From positions 22,520,001-22,584,000 of the forward strand of contig CM045733.1 in assembly GCA_024760905.1 (NCBI GenBank): a DNA stretch of 64,000 nt, in the 5' to 3' direction. This DNA is from Plotosus lineatus (taxonomy: Eukaryota; Chordata; Actinopteri; Siluriformes; Plotosidae). Positions 10,828 to 21,605 of this stretch are shown here, in pieces (position 1 is the first letter of the stretch; the number at the start of each line of letters is the position of its first letter). The notes below the pieces were generated by a model. That model saw nothing but the letters and a program-made list of their open reading frames with translations. It searched no databases and had not been told where the DNA came from. The position numbers and the translations under genes are program-made.

Positions 10828-11644
10828 TCACAAAACATAAGAATATAGAAAAAGAGAGCTTGGATCATTCCTCTCGGCACAATCTCTCAGAATCAGCCAG
10901 TGACCTGGTCCTCTTCTCTTCATCTCGCTCCAGTGTTTCAATGGGGCCGAGGTCTCGGGACTGAGATGACCTATGGAGGAGGTTGATTCTGTGTTTACTG
11001 AACCATTTCTGTGTAAATGTTGCCAGATGTTTAGGGTCAGTATCTTGCTGAAAGACCCAGTGACAACCATTTTCAGCTTTCTGGCAGAGGCTGGCAGATT
11101 TTGGTTTAAAAATGTTCTGATATCTCAAAAATGTTCATGATGTCATGCACCCTAACAAGGTTCCCAGGGCATCTGGAAGAGAAACAGGCCCATAGCATCA
11201 CCTATTCTCCCCCATACTTCACAGTGGACATGAAGTGCTTTTCTCCATGCTCATCTTTTGTGTTCCGCGAGACCCACTTGGAGTGTTTGTTGTCAAAATT
11301 CTCCATTTTGGTCTCATCTGACGAAAGCACACGTTCCCAGTTGAAGTTGCAGTACCACTTAGCAAATGCCAGATGTTTGGGTTTATGATTTTGGGTGAGA
11401 AAAGGTTTTTCCATGGATGATTCCCAAACAGCTTGTTGGCATGTAGAGTCCACCTGATGGTTATTTTGGAGACTTTGTGACCCCACGATGCTACCATTTG
11501 TTGCAATTCTTTTTCAATTTGAGGGGCTACTTTCTTGTAGTCATTGCCTGACTTATGAAGGACGACATACACCTGCCTTACCTGGATGGTGCGTTCCTTT
11601 GTCTTTTGTTGAAAAGTAGACAAGAGAAGTGGCCTCTGTGTCAC
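10828..11644 (-). pseudogene. Tc1-like transposase, frameshifted
   Basis: Cut-and-paste transposase of the Tc1/mariner superfamily, read from 11644 downwards. The N-terminal DNA-binding part is recognisable (LHKSGNDYKKVAPQIEKEL, then SWGHKVSKITIRWTLHANKL). The catalytic acidic residues sit in three motifs: SSDETK, FQQDTDPKH and SRDLGPIETL. These fall in different frames (11644-11219, 11486-11202, 11128-10865), so at least two frameshifts separate the parts. A block around the usual VKYGGGSMMLWG motif is damaged. Non-functional. Confidence 0.85.
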
Positions 11645-11708
11645 ATCATATTTGTACCCCAGGGAAACAGGAAGTGATGAATTACTAATTAAAGGGTCCT
11701 AGATCAGG

Positions 11709-11870
11709 GCTGTAAAACTCATGTCACAAAGGGCCATGTGGCTGCAGGTTTGTGTTTTTGAAACAAGCAGCAGCACACCTAAATCGACTCACTAAAATTG
11801 ACTGATTTGAATCTTCAGGCAGTTGATTGGTCAATCTGTGCTCTGTAGAAACAACAAAAATTCTTCGACT
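11709..11870 (+). mobile_element. hAT-like MITE fragment
   Basis: Starts CAGGGCTGTAAAACTCATGT and continues CACAAAGGGCCATGTGGCTG, a terminus typical of short hAT elements in vertebrates. The opposite CAGGG-type end is not visible, so it is called as a fragment inside the Tc1 element. Confidence 0.5.
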
Positions 11871-11943
11871 GCATCAATTTCATAGGAACACTTAGGGGTG
11901 TCAGTAATTGTGGCACATGTGATTTTATGAAAAATAATTATTC

Positions 11944-13875
11944 ACCTGCGGTGAAGGGGGCCGTCTAGCTGAAGAAGGAGGCCTATCGGGTTTTATTAGC
12001 CTGTGGGACTCCTGAGGCAGCAAACGGGTACTGGCAGGCCAAACGTGCTGCAGCCGAGGCTGTCGCAGATGCAAAATCTCAGGCATGGGAGGAGTTCGGT
12101 GAGGGCCTGGAGAGTGATTATTGGTTGGCCTCAAAAAGGTTCTGGGCCACCATCCGACGCCTCAGGAGGGGGAAGCAGTTCTTCACAAACACTGTTTATG
12201 GCGGAGGTGGGGAGCCGCTTACCTTGACTAGGGATGTTGTTGAGAGGTGGAGGAAATACTTTGAGGACCTCCTCAATCCCACCAACACACCCTCTGTGGA
12301 AGAGGAAGACCCTGGGGGTTCGGGTGAGGGTCCGCCCATCACTGGAGTGGAGGTCACTGAGGTTGTCAAAAAGCTCCTCGGTGGTCGAGCTCCGGGGTTG
12401 GACGAGATCCGCCCAGAATATCTCAGGGCTCTGGATGTTGTAGGACTGTCTTGGTTGACACGTCTCTGCAACATCGCGTGGTCATCGGGGGCTGTACCTC
12501 TGGATTGGCAAACTGGGGTGGTGGTCCCAATTTTTAAGAAGGGGGACCGGAGGGTGTGTTCCAATTATCGGGGAATTACACTCCTCAGCCTACCTGGGAA
12601 AGTCTATGCAGGGGTACTAGAGAGGAGGATCCGACCGATAGTCGAACCTCGGATTCAGGAGGAACAATGTGGTTTTCGTCTTGGCCGCAGCACTCTTGAC
12701 CAACTCTATACGCTTCACAGGATTCTGGAGGGGGCATGGGAGTTTGCCCAATCTGTCCACATTTGGATTTGGAGAAGGCTTTCGACCGTGTCCCTCGAAA
12801 GATCTTGTGGGGCATGCTCCGAGAATACGGCGTTCCGGATCCGTTGCTACGAGCTATTCGGTCGCTGTATCACCGGAGCCAGGGTTTGGTCCGTATTGGT
12901 AACAGCAGGTCGGATTCGTTTCCAGTGGGAGTTGGAGTCTGCCAAGGCTGTCCTTTGTCACCGATTCTGTTCATAATTTTTGTGGACAGAATTTATAGGC
13001 GCAGTCGAGGCGATGAGGGGTTCTGGTTTGGTGGCCATCGGATATCGTCTCTGCTTTTTGCGGATGATGTTGTCCTTTTGGCTTCATCAAGTCGGGCCCT
13101 CCAGCTCTCATTGGAGCGATTCGCAGCTGAGTGCGAAGCAGCCGGGATGAAGATCAGTACCTCCAAGTCCGAGGCCATGGTTCTCAGTCGGACAATGGTG
13201 GAATGCACCCTCCGGGTCGAGAATGAGGTCCTGCCCCAAGTGGAGGAGTTTAAGTATCTTGGGGTCTTGTTTACGAGTGGGGGAAGGATGGAGCGAGAGA
13301 TCGACAGACGGATCGCTGCAGCCTCTGCTGTTAAGCGGTGCCTGTACCGGTCCGTCGTGGTGAAAAAGGAGCTGAGCCGCAAGGCGAAGCTCTCAATTTA
13401 CCAGTCGATCTACGTTCCAACCCTCACCTATGGTCACGAGCTTTGGGTAATGACCGAAAGAACAAGATTACGGATACAAGCGGCTGAAATGAGCTTCCTT
13501 CGACGGGTGGCGGGGTTCTCCCTTAGAGATAGGGTGAGAAGCTCCGCCATCCGGGGAGAGCTCGGAGTAGATCCGCTGCTCCTCCGCATTGAGAGGGGCC
13601 AGTTGAGGTGGCTCGGGCATCTGGTCAGAATGCCCCCCGGACGCCTCCCTGGTGTGGTGTTTCGGGCATGTCCAACTGGGAAGAGACCCCGGGGTCGACC
13701 TAGAACATGCTGGAGGGACTATGTCTCTCGGCTTGTCTGGGACCGCCTCGGTGTCCCCCCGGGAGAGTTGGAGGAAGTGGCTCGGGAGAGGGACGTCTGG
13801 ACCTCTTTGCTAAGGTTGCTGCCCCCGCGACCCGACCCTGGACTAAGCGGAAGAAGATGAGTTGAAGATTGCATG
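11944..13875 (+). mobile_element. LINE-B (RTE-superfamily-like), copy 1, 5'-truncated
   Basis: A non-LTR retrotransposon, called LINE-B here. It matches the minus-strand copy at 60049-62291 from the C-terminal side of the endonuclease linker onward. The 3' end reads CCCGCGACCCGACCCTGGAC then TAAGCGGAAGAAGATGA. It starts abruptly inside the right arm of the Tc1 element, as expected from 5' truncation during target-primed reverse transcription. Confidence 0.85.
11945..13860 (+). pseudogene. LINE-B reverse transcriptase, one stop and one frameshift
   Basis: Endonuclease-RT linker, reverse transcriptase and C-terminal domain of LINE-B. The frame opens with PAVKGAV, then an amber codon at 11966 where the other copy has CAG. 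It continues as KKEAYRVLLACGTPEAAN through VPIFKKGDRRVCSNYRGITL and EEQCGFRLGRSTLDQLYTLH. Near 12760 a short deletion shifts the frame. From 12736 the second frame gives DLEKAFDRVPRKILWG, VCQGCPLSPILFIIF, the catalytic LLFADDVVLLAS, FKYLGVLFTSGG and the basic C-terminus KRPRGRPRTCWRDYV, ending at 13860. The endonuclease is absent. Similar C-terminal order in the RTE copy (LRW-GH, RPRGRP) suggests a related clade, which I cannot name with certainty. Confidence 0.85.
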
Positions 13876-14362
13876 TTTCTACAATTTTCAAAGTGAGAGT
13901 AGCTTCTGCAATAAAAGTTTTATTTAATTTTAAGGCATTTGACATAAATAGAGGTGCCTATAAATATGGAGGGAAGCGTGTGTTCGGCAGCAAATTAAAA
14001 GTTCAACCTATGGTCTACTTTGACTGCTAGGGCAAACTGGCTAATACTTTTGGACACATGGATTTACATAAGTATCTTCCCCTATTCACAAAGTGCCCTC
14101 TGTATATGTACACACAAGCATCCCAAGGTCATCTTACAACGGCCAGGTTTACTATATTCAACCAAACCGTGAATGTTGCAGTAACAAAGCATCTGTTACC
14201 AAAAATAGTTCAAGATGGGTGACGTGTTTGACTGAGATGATAATCATCCTTATAATAACCTCATTTATAATGAGCTAACCTGCAGCTTTATTGATGAATA
14301 TTCACACAACAGCAAGGAAATAACACTCACTAATCCATCACGTTTGGCTTATCAACAGGATA
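13876..14362. other. No recognised gene
   Basis: Short unique-looking stretch between LINE-B and the second Tc1 element. It includes GAGGTGCCTATAAATATGGA near 13951, which could be a relic DNA-transposon end, but no partner is visible. Confidence 0.4.
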
Positions 14363-14364
14363 TA

Positions 14365-15907
14365 CTAGTCCTTCTCAAAAAAATAGCATATTGTGATCAA
14401 GTTCCTTATTTTCTGTAATAAACATTAGACTTTCATATATTTTAGATTCATTACATACAACTGAAGTAGTTCAAACCTTTTATTGTTTTAATATTGATAA
14501 TTTTGGCAAAAAAGTAAAGAAAAACCAAAAATCTCTATCTCAAAAAATTAGCATATTTCATCCGACCAATAAAAAAAGTGTTTTAATACAAAAAAAGTCA
14601 ACCTTCAAATAATTATGTCCAGTTATGCACTCAATACTTGGTCGGGAATCCTTTTGCAGAAATGACTGCTTCAATGCGGCGTGGCATGGAGGCAATCAGC
14701 CTGTGGCACTGCTGAGGTGTTATGGAGGCCCAGGATGCTTCGATAGCGGCCTTAAGCTCATCCACAGTGTTGGGTCTGGTGTCTCTCAACTTTCTCTTCA
14801 CAATGTCCCACAGATTCTCTATGGGGTTCAGGTCAGGAGAGTTGGCAGGCCAGTTGAGAACAGTAATACCATGGTCAGTAAACCATTTTCCAGTGGTTTT
14901 GGCACTGTGAGCAGGTGCCAGGTCATGCTGAAAAATGAAAATCTTCATCTCCATAAAGCTTTTCAGCAGATGGAAGCATGAAGTGCTCCAAAATCTCCTG
15001 ATAGCTAGCTGCATTGACCCTGCCCTTGATAAAACACAGTGGACCAACACCAGCAGCTGACATGGCACCCCAGACCATCACTGACTGTGGCTACTTGACA
15101 CTGCACTTCAGGCATTTTGGCATTTCCTTCTCCCCAGTCTTCCTCCAGACTCTGGCACCTTGATTTCTGAATGACATGCAAAATTTGCTTTCATCCAAAA
15201 AAGTACTTTGGACCACTGAGCAACAGTTCAGTGCTGCTTCTCTGTAGCCCAGGTCAGGCTCTTCTGCCGCTGTTTGTGGTTCAAAAGTGGCTTGAGCTGG
15301 GGAATGCGGCACCTGTAGCCCAGTCCACTGCTTCCACAGGTCCCCCAAGGTCTGGAATCGGCCCTTCTCCACAATCTTCCTCAGGGTCCGGTCACCTCTT
15401 CTGGTTGTGCAGCGTTTTCTGCCACACTTTTTCCTTCCCACAGACGTCCCACTGAGGCGCCTTGATACAGCACTCTGGGAACAGCCTATTCGCTCAGAGA
15501 TTTCTTTCTGTGTCTTACCCTCTTGCTTGAGGGTGTCAATGATGGCCTTCTGGACAGCAGTCAGGTCGGCAGTCTTACCCATGATTGCGGTTTTGAGTAA
15601 TGAACCAGGCTGGGGAGTTTTTAAAAGCCTCAGGAATCTTTTGCAGGTGTTTAGAGTTAATTGGTTGATTCAGATGATTAGGTTAATAGCTCGTTGACAG
15701 TACCTTTTCATGATATGCTAATTTTTTGAGATAGGAATTTTGGGTTTTCATGAGCTATATGCCAAAATTATCAGTATTAAAACAATAAAAGAAATATTTC
15801 AGTTGGTGTGCAATGAATCTAAAATATATGAAAGTTTAATTTTTATCAGTACATTACAGAAAATAACGAACTTTATCACAATATGCTAATTTTTTGAGGA
15901 GGACTAG
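14365..15907 (-). mobile_element. Tc1-like DNA transposon, copy 2, both ends present
   Basis: A 1,543-bp element flanked by TA on both sides (14363-14364 and 15908-15909). Ends are CTAGTCCTTCTCAAAAAAAT and its near-inverse ATTTTTTGAGGAGGACTAG. The inverted repeats extend to roughly 150 bp each (14365-14515 and 15755-15907). The transposase relic is on the minus strand. Confidence 0.93.
14631..15582 (-). pseudogene. Tc1-like transposase with frameshifts
   Basis: Transposase of a Tc1 element, read from 15582. It starts MGKTADLTAVQKAIIDTLKQ with the paired-like helix-turn-helix (KEISERIGCSQSAVSRRL). The first frame runs to 15091; it changes register near QWTGLQV and carries the first catalytic motif LDESKFC. 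After a break near 15068-15091 the second frame gives IFQHDLAPAHSAKTTGKWF and DLNPIENLWDIVKRKLRDT, ending PTKY at 14631. All three acidic catalytic positions (D, D, E) can be seen, but the frame is broken at least twice and part of the middle is lost. Likely recently inactivated, as the inverted ends are well kept. Confidence 0.92.
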
Positions 15908-15909
15908 TA

Positions 15910-16388
15910 TATTGCAGGGAATTTTTAACGCTGAATGAGTAGTGAGTACATCCAGACAAACACTTGCAAGCCACTGAAACATTTCCCACTCGCAGCAGAC
16001 TATGAAATGAGACTGACCGATAAGCCCAAAGGGAATTTTCCCTGTCTATAGCTCACTACAGCTCATTTCTAGTGATGTCACCACAGCAACACACATAATC
16101 CATGCCAGTACTTCACAATTCTATCCCCACTGGCATTATGAAGTTACTATCCCTATTTCCAGAGCCATCATCTTACATGGCTCTTGAGGCAGGCATAGCC
16201 AAGGTCCAAGATCAAAGTAACTGGTACATTTAGTTAATTTAGACCTTGGAGAATGGGAAAAATATCCGTTTGCATATGTTTGATGAAAAAAGTCAAAATT
16301 GAAGAGGTCTAATACTAGGCCTCTACATACAGTTTCGCCATAACACTTGTGTAACTGGGTTTCCTATACACTACACAGGTATGGGACA
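15910..16388. other. No recognised gene or repeat
   Basis: Unique-looking sequence between the Tc1 element and a SINE-like repeat. Confidence 0.4.
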
Positions 16389-16389
16389 C

Positions 16390-16690
16390 CCAGTGGCATC
16401 ATGATTTGCATGTCCATCACAGAGCAGAAATGTTTTGGGTTTGAATCCAGGGTTCAGGCATTTCCATGTAAAGTTTATGTTCTCCCTGTGCTTGCATGGG
16501 TTTCCTCTAGGTATTTCGGTTTCTTCCCATAGTCCAAAAACATGCATATTATGCTAATCGGCTGCTCCAATTTACCCCCAAGTGTAAGGGTGAACAGATG
16601 TGTGCGCATGCTGGCCCTGGAATGCTGTGGTTCATTGTATATACCTCTCTATCTGCAATCATCCAGTGTTGGCTGAGATAAGCTTCAATC
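16390..16690 (+). mobile_element. tRNA-derived SINE type IV, divergent
   Basis: Body motifs GTGCTTGCATGGGTTTCCTC, GTCCAAAAACATGCATATTA and a terminal CAGTGTTGGCTGAGATAAGC. B-box-like GGGTTTGAATCC near 16438. The same body occurs at 25815, 28612, 47205 and 58660. Confidence 0.65.
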
Positions 16691-16740
16691 TCAGCCGTGA
16701 ACCAAGTATAATAAAGCGGTTCGTCTCATGGGTAGTGATG

Positions 16741-16842
16741 AGAACTCAGAAATTGACTTTGTGGACTGGTGTGAGCGCAACCACTTGTGCTTGAACACTA
16801 GGAAGATGAAGGAGATGGTGGTCGACTTCAGAAGAAGCACTC

Positions 16843-16908
<66 letters not shown>

Positions 16909-17433
16909 TAGTGAACGTCCAGGGACAGGACATTGAGACTTGAGACAGTGGACAGTTTCAAATACCTGGGCGTTCACCTTAACAATAAACTGGACTGGTC
17001 CCACAACACCAACGCCCTGTACAAGAAGGGCCAGAGTCGCCTCCACCTTCTGAGGAGACTTAGGTCCTTCGGAGTATGCAGACCTCTGCTCAGGACTTTT
17101 TATGACTCTGTGGTAGCCTCTGCAATCCTCTACGCTGCTATCTGCTGGGCCCTGGGCAGCACAAAGCGGGACAGAAAGAGACTGAACAAGCTGGTCAGGA
17201 GGGCCAGCTCTGTCCTCGGCTGCCCACTGGACTCTGTGGAGGAGGTGAGTGAGAGGAGGATGGTAGCAAAGCTCACATCCATCCTGGTCAACAGCTCTCA
17301 CCCACTGCACCAGACTGTAGAGAAGCTGAGTAGCTCCTTCAGTGGACGACTGAGACATCCTCAGTGCAGGAAGGAGCGCTACCGCAGGTCGTTCATTCCC
17401 ACTGCTGTCAGACTATACAACGCCACTTTGTAA
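16741..17433 (+). pseudogene. Rex1 RT thumb fragment, one frameshift
   Basis: The upstream frame reads VDWCERNHLCLNTRKMKEM, then crosses a 60-nt (AC)30 tract in frame, giving a Thr-His repeat, and resumes SLVNVQGQDIET. A short direct duplication (GAGACTTGAGACAGTGG at about 16935, against GAGACAGTGG in copy 1) then shifts the frame. The second frame (16933-17433) gives FKYLGVHLNNKLDWSHNT to RRSFIPTAVRLYNATL. No catalytic FSDD motif is left. Non-functional. Confidence 0.85.
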
Positions 17434-17771
17434 CTGTCTGTGAAAATACCGGTTATGTGCAATAAAACCCCCGTGCACTTTAATCAACCACATCTACCCC
17501 ACTGACTGTGAACCATATCAACCCATCTACTCTGCCCTCAGATACATATACACTTATAGGCCAGTCTATAAAGTCGTTCCCTTCTTTTCTTTTATTGTTT
17601 ATTAATTTATACTATTTATGTATCTATTTATTTATTTACTTATATAATATATATGTATGTGTGTATGTTTGTATTTGTATCTATTTTTTGCACCCCCTAC
17701 TGATGGTACCTCAAGAGCCTGTAACAGTGAATTTCTCCATTGTGCGATTAATAAAGCTGTATCTTATCTTA
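16755..17771 (+). mobile_element. Rex1-type LINE, copy 2
   Basis: More strongly 5'-truncated than copy 1: similarity begins at about TGACTTTGTGGACTGGTG (16756). It then follows copy 1 closely through the coding region, AATAAA near 17461 and the 3' end AATAAAGCTGTATCTTATCT (to about 17770). Only two TCTTA units remain. Confidence 0.9.
16845..16904. repeat. (AC)30 within Rex1 coding sequence
   Basis: A 60-nt tract, divisible by three, so the reading frame is kept across it. Confidence 0.97.
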
Positions 17772-18789
17772 AATGACACAATCTTATTGGTTCTTTATCT
17801 CAAGTTAATATACATAATCCCCACTGTGAACTCAGGATACTGCTTGAATCAAAACGATGGACAAAAGGTGAGCGTTTGTTACAACCTGATTGTGAAATCC
17901 AAGAAACTCAACAGAATTTCTGCAGAAAAACACTACGCAAAGTAGTTCATTGGTTTACTATTTTCTAACTTATCCATAATGCTATCTGACTACCTGTTGA
18001 TAGTGCTGGTGAAATTCAACCACTGCTTCATCTCTCAACCACTGCAGCACTCTCAGCTCCTCATTTGTATATACTGGTCAAACAGATAAAGTTTCAACCA
18101 CCATCAAAACAATTCAGCTGATTGGTTCAGACTGCTGAAATGCATCAGATATATGCCACACTCTGGAACTTGCTGTCTCCACTAGGTTTCAAATTTAACT
18201 CAATTTTCCACTTTTGCACACAGCATTTGTCATCTCTGTCATACCTCTGCATAATGGCATCTCTACTGTGACCAAAATCTAAGTGTAGGCACCAAGGGGT
18301 AGAAGGAAAGCAGCAGATAAAAGTGCTACACATGTTCTTTTGTAACAAAGCTGCCATGGCAGTAGCACATATTCTCTCACGTCAAGCTTCATCTACTTTA
18401 GCACCAGAGGCAGATTTATGACTAGCGCTAATTCAATCTGTGCTCTTTTATCAAATGCTGTCTGCCTCAAGATATACAAACACTGAGATACTCCATGAAG
18501 CAGCCCACCAAGCAACAGTGTCACACTGTTAAACCTATTAAATGTTGTGGTTTCACTTCTCAGAATCTCAGAATGTGTGCTTTGAATGGTGGCTCCAAAC
18601 GCTCTAAGCTGTTCTGTTAACGGTTATGCTGGTTGTGATATTGCATACTATGGTAATGCACATCTATTACATCATGAGCAGGAACACATCATGGTCTTTA
18701 GAAAAATCCTGTGCTACCTTCAAATGTTCATTTTACTTCACAAAAGGAAAGGTAATAACCAATATAGGAGGAGTGAAAGCACACATTGT
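17772..18789. other. Unique-looking sequence, no gene supported
   Basis: About 1 kb with only short unrelated frames. No repeat family recognised. Confidence 0.4.
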
Positions 18790-18862
18790 AGTGTTCATTC
18801 ATTCGTTTTCTAAGCCATTTAATCCTAATTAGGGTCGCAGGGAGGCTGGCGCCCATCTCAGC
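18790..18862 (-). mobile_element. SINE type I 3'-tail fragment
   Basis: CATTCATTCGTTTTCTAAGC then CCTAATTAGGGTCGCAGGG and GGCGCCCATCTCAGC: the last ~70 nt of type I on the minus strand. Confidence 0.75.
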
Positions 18863-19185
18863 TATCATGCCTATTACAAAAATGACCAATGAAGTATGAA
18901 AATTAGTGGAAATTGTAAAAATACAAGTTGCATATACAACAGTGTTTAAAAAGAAATATTTTTAAAAATCGGCTATTGACAGACAATAAAAGGAACAGAA
19001 ATCCGCCAAAGGACGAAAAGATCTCGTGCCTGGCCAGACAGAAATGCCCGAGTTGGAAATCAAACTCAAGACCTTTTTACTGTGAGGCAGACATGCTACA
19101 CTGTAGTGTTGCCCATTTAAATAAAATCGCAGCGCTTTCTCTATGATAGGAGTACTATATATTTTACACCAGCTTCTTCTAATTA

Positions 19186-19345
19186 CAGTCATCCCTTGCC
19201 ACTTCATGACTTGAAGTTTGCGGCCTCGGTACATTGCGGTATTTTCCACAAGTATCCAAAATCAAAAAATATTCATAAAAATGTCAAAATTCGCGCTGAA
19301 ACTCGCATGTATGCAAGTGGAAGGCAGGGACCCAAGGTAGGCTGC
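19186..19345 (+). mobile_element. Possible Tigger-like MITE end
   Basis: TA then CAGTCATCCCTTGCCACTTC and TTGCGGCCTCGGTACATTGC, resembling T1 termini but diverged. No matching right terminus was found, so boundaries are uncertain. Confidence 0.4.
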
Positions 19346-19365
19346 GTAAAAATGAGAAAATGAGA

Positions 19366-19438
19366 GGGGTCACAGAGTTTTTGGCGCCCATCTCAGCCGA
19401 CTCTGAGCGAGGGCATAATACACCCTGGACAGCTCACC
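19366..19438 (-). mobile_element. SINE type I fragment
   Basis: GGCGCCCATCTCAGCCGACT through TACACCCTGGACAGCTCACC, a piece of the type I core on minus. Confidence 0.65.
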
Positions 19439-19689
19439 ATTACAGGAGTTATGTAATATACAAACAGTACAAATATAAATATTACACAAATAAATTCCAG
19501 TCAAATTCAGGAAAATACACAGACATACAAACTAGGACTGTAGAGTAAAACCTGCCTTCAGTCACAGCTTGGACAGCATTTAACTGGATATTAAATAATA
19601 CCTGTACAGAGATATAAATAATTAATATACTATAAACTCAAATTAAAACAATCCAGAGTGTTTATTCAGATATAGATCACTCAGATAAA

Positions 19690-19872
19690 GTCATGGGTGC
19701 CCATGGGCTTAGTGTGTAAGGCTTACTTACTATAAGGGTTGCTAATCCAAAGGTCAGCAGTTCAATCTGAGGGTTAAGGGCCTTGCTCAAGAGCCCATCT
19801 GTGGGGACAGTAGGGCTTGAACTGCTGACCTCCAGATTAGCAACCCCCTGCCTTAACCACTAAGCCACCACT
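19690..19872. repeat. Inverted pair of SINE-like heads (hairpin)
   Basis: The left arm has GGGTTGCTAATCC...GGTCAGCAGTTCAA (19737-19773). The right arm reads back TTGAACTGCTGACCTCCAGA then TTAGCAACCCC (19810-19842) and continues TTAACCACTAAGCCACCACT. The arms are separated by CCTTGCTCAAGAGCCC. It looks like two copies of a tRNA-like head facing each other. Confidence 0.7.
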
Positions 19873-19969
19873 GCCTCTTCTTACCCTTGTTACCCTTCAT
19901 TGTGTGTTGGGGTATGTTTATTTTAGGTATAAAACTTTTTTTTAATTATTTTTAAAAATAATAAGTAAA

Positions 19970-20460
19970 AAGAAAATAACATTGCAGTGTAAGCCAATAT
20001 TGTTCACTACACTGAACCTGAGTCCTTGTGTGGAGGAAGTGATGGGCATACACTTGACAATGGGTACACTGTGCTGCACTGCAGTGTCATACCATTACAT
20101 GCAGACATTTAGCTGAAGTTTTTGGTCAAAGTCAGTTACATTAAGCATCTGCTGGCTGCCCTGGAGTGCTTTGCTTAAAAGCTGTGATCAAACCCAGACT
20201 TTGACATACTATTCTAAAGCAGCACTCTATGCTGTGTAATGTTTATATTTTATTATCAATAAATATCACAGTAAAAAATTAAGTTTTTCTTTATCATTAC
20301 TACATTTTACAAAATTAATACTGTATTAATGTAGTAAAGTGTAATGGTTATATTTTATTATCAATAAATATCACGGTAAATAATTACGTTTTTCTTTATC
20401 ATTACTACATTTTACTAAATTAATACTGTCTTAATGAGTAAGACTGTCTATAGAATGTAT
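19970..20460. repeat. Dispersed repeat C, copy 1 (with internal duplication)
   Basis: From AAATAACATTGCAGTGTAAG to about 20230 it matches 22112-22397. From 20230 on it matches 53219-53385. An internal block of about 105 bp (TTATATTTTATTATCAATAA...) is present twice in tandem (about 20240-20341 and 20346-20438). It continues at 20821-20890 after a SINE insertion. Confidence 0.8.
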
Positions 20461-20820
20461 GGGGCAGTGGTGGTCTAGTGGTATAGGGCACTAGATCGCT
20501 GATCCAAAGGTTGGGGGTTCGAGTCCCACTCTCCACAAGGTTGTCACTGTCCCCCCCAGTGCGGCTAACTGGGTTATCAAAGGCAGGCCATGTCTCTCAC
20601 TGTCTATGGTGAGAGGTATGTAAAAGAACCATTGCTGACTTTCGTAAAGAGTAGCTGCAAAGTCGTCAGCGTGTTTCTGTCCCTTGCTAAAAGGGTTGTG
20701 ACAGGAAGGGCATCCGACGTAAAAAGCCTCTGCCAAATCAAACGTGCGAGTCAAGACGATTCGCTGTGGCGACTCCCGAGTAAAAGGGAAAAAGCCAAAA
20801 GGAAGACAGACAGACAGACA
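20461..20820 (+). mobile_element. tRNA-derived SINE type II (RTE-tailed), full length
   Basis: Reference copy for type II. The tRNA-like head has an A-box-like TGGTCTAGTGG and B-box GGTTCGAGTCC (20516-20526), which would give internal RNA polymerase III initiation. The shared core runs CTAACTGGGTTATCAAAGGC to GTGTTTCTGTCCC. Next comes a block like the RTE 5' end (AGGAAGGGCATCCGACGTAA, 20703-20722), then one like the RTE 3' end (GCTGTGGCGACTCCC, 20763-20777; AGCCAAAAGGAAG) with a (GACA)n tail. The duplicated target GACTGTCTATAGAAT flanks it (20442-20456 and 20821-20835), and a paralogous empty site lies near 53337-53351. Confidence 0.95.
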
Positions 20821-20910
20821 GACTGTCTATAGAATTTGTTTAAGAACCATATTTTAGCTCATGTAATAGATACATAGTATTTTACTTTCGGTTGATCATT
20901 TGTGCTTGTA

Positions 20911-21605
20911 CAGGGATCCCTCGCTACTTCACGTTTCAATTAATGCGGCTTCAATGGATTGCATTTTCTAAAAAAATAAATAAATAAATATTAATCGAAT
21001 TTTAAAAAATCAGGAAATTAAGAAAGAATTGGTAGGAAATGTTTAGAAAAATGTCACTAAAACAAGGCCAATTATGCAACAAAAAAAAAACCCTAAACCA
21101 ACACAAAACAAAAAAACAACCCAAAATCTCCCATCAAAACTGGATACATTGTTACATCTGTGTGTCTGCGCTGCTACGCCTCCCTCTGCCGGAGCCTAGT
21201 ATTAAGTGTAACTCATCATATGTCATACTTATATTTATGATCTATCTTTCTGTAGATTTTATTTCCATTTCTATTTCTACTTGTTCTTCAATTTCATTTC
21301 ACTTTCACACTCATTTTCGACCTTGGACAGCTTTGTTGGATGTTTGCAAAACGAACGTTGGTAAGCTGGAGAGCGTCTGTATTTATATTTTATTTACCTC
21401 TTATGTTATTTTTTCAATATTTAATTGTTATTATAAGCATTTATATCATTGTATATGTATTTCTTGATATTATATACACATATACATGTACGTATACATC
21501 AGTCGGGGGTGTGGGGTGTGTGGGGGGGGTGATCCTACTTCGCAGATTTCGATGGCCGCGTTGGGATCTCGGTACCAATTAACTGCGGAAAGTGAGGGAT
21601 CCCTG
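20911..21605 (+). mobile_element. Tigger-like MITE, family T1
   Basis: TA-flanked (20909-20910, 21606-21607). Ends are CAGGGATCCCTCGCTACTTC and GAAAGTGAGGGATCCCTG. The A/T-rich interior shares TATTATAAGCATTTATA and ACATATACATGTACGTATA with the other T1 copies. No transposase coding is seen, so it would depend on an enzyme made elsewhere. Confidence 0.88.

Larger units (their letters stand above)
10600..11943 (-). mobile_element. Tc1-like DNA transposon, copy 1, right end disrupted
   Basis: The left terminal region (10620-10790) contains AATCATGTGTGCCACAATTA. The inverted counterpart at 11905-11940 reads GTAATTGTGGCACATGTGAT. These flank a decayed Tc1 transposase frame. A hAT-like end (11709-11870) and then LINE-B (from 11944) interrupt the right arm, so the outer right end is lost. 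The left boundary is approximate. Confidence 0.75.
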
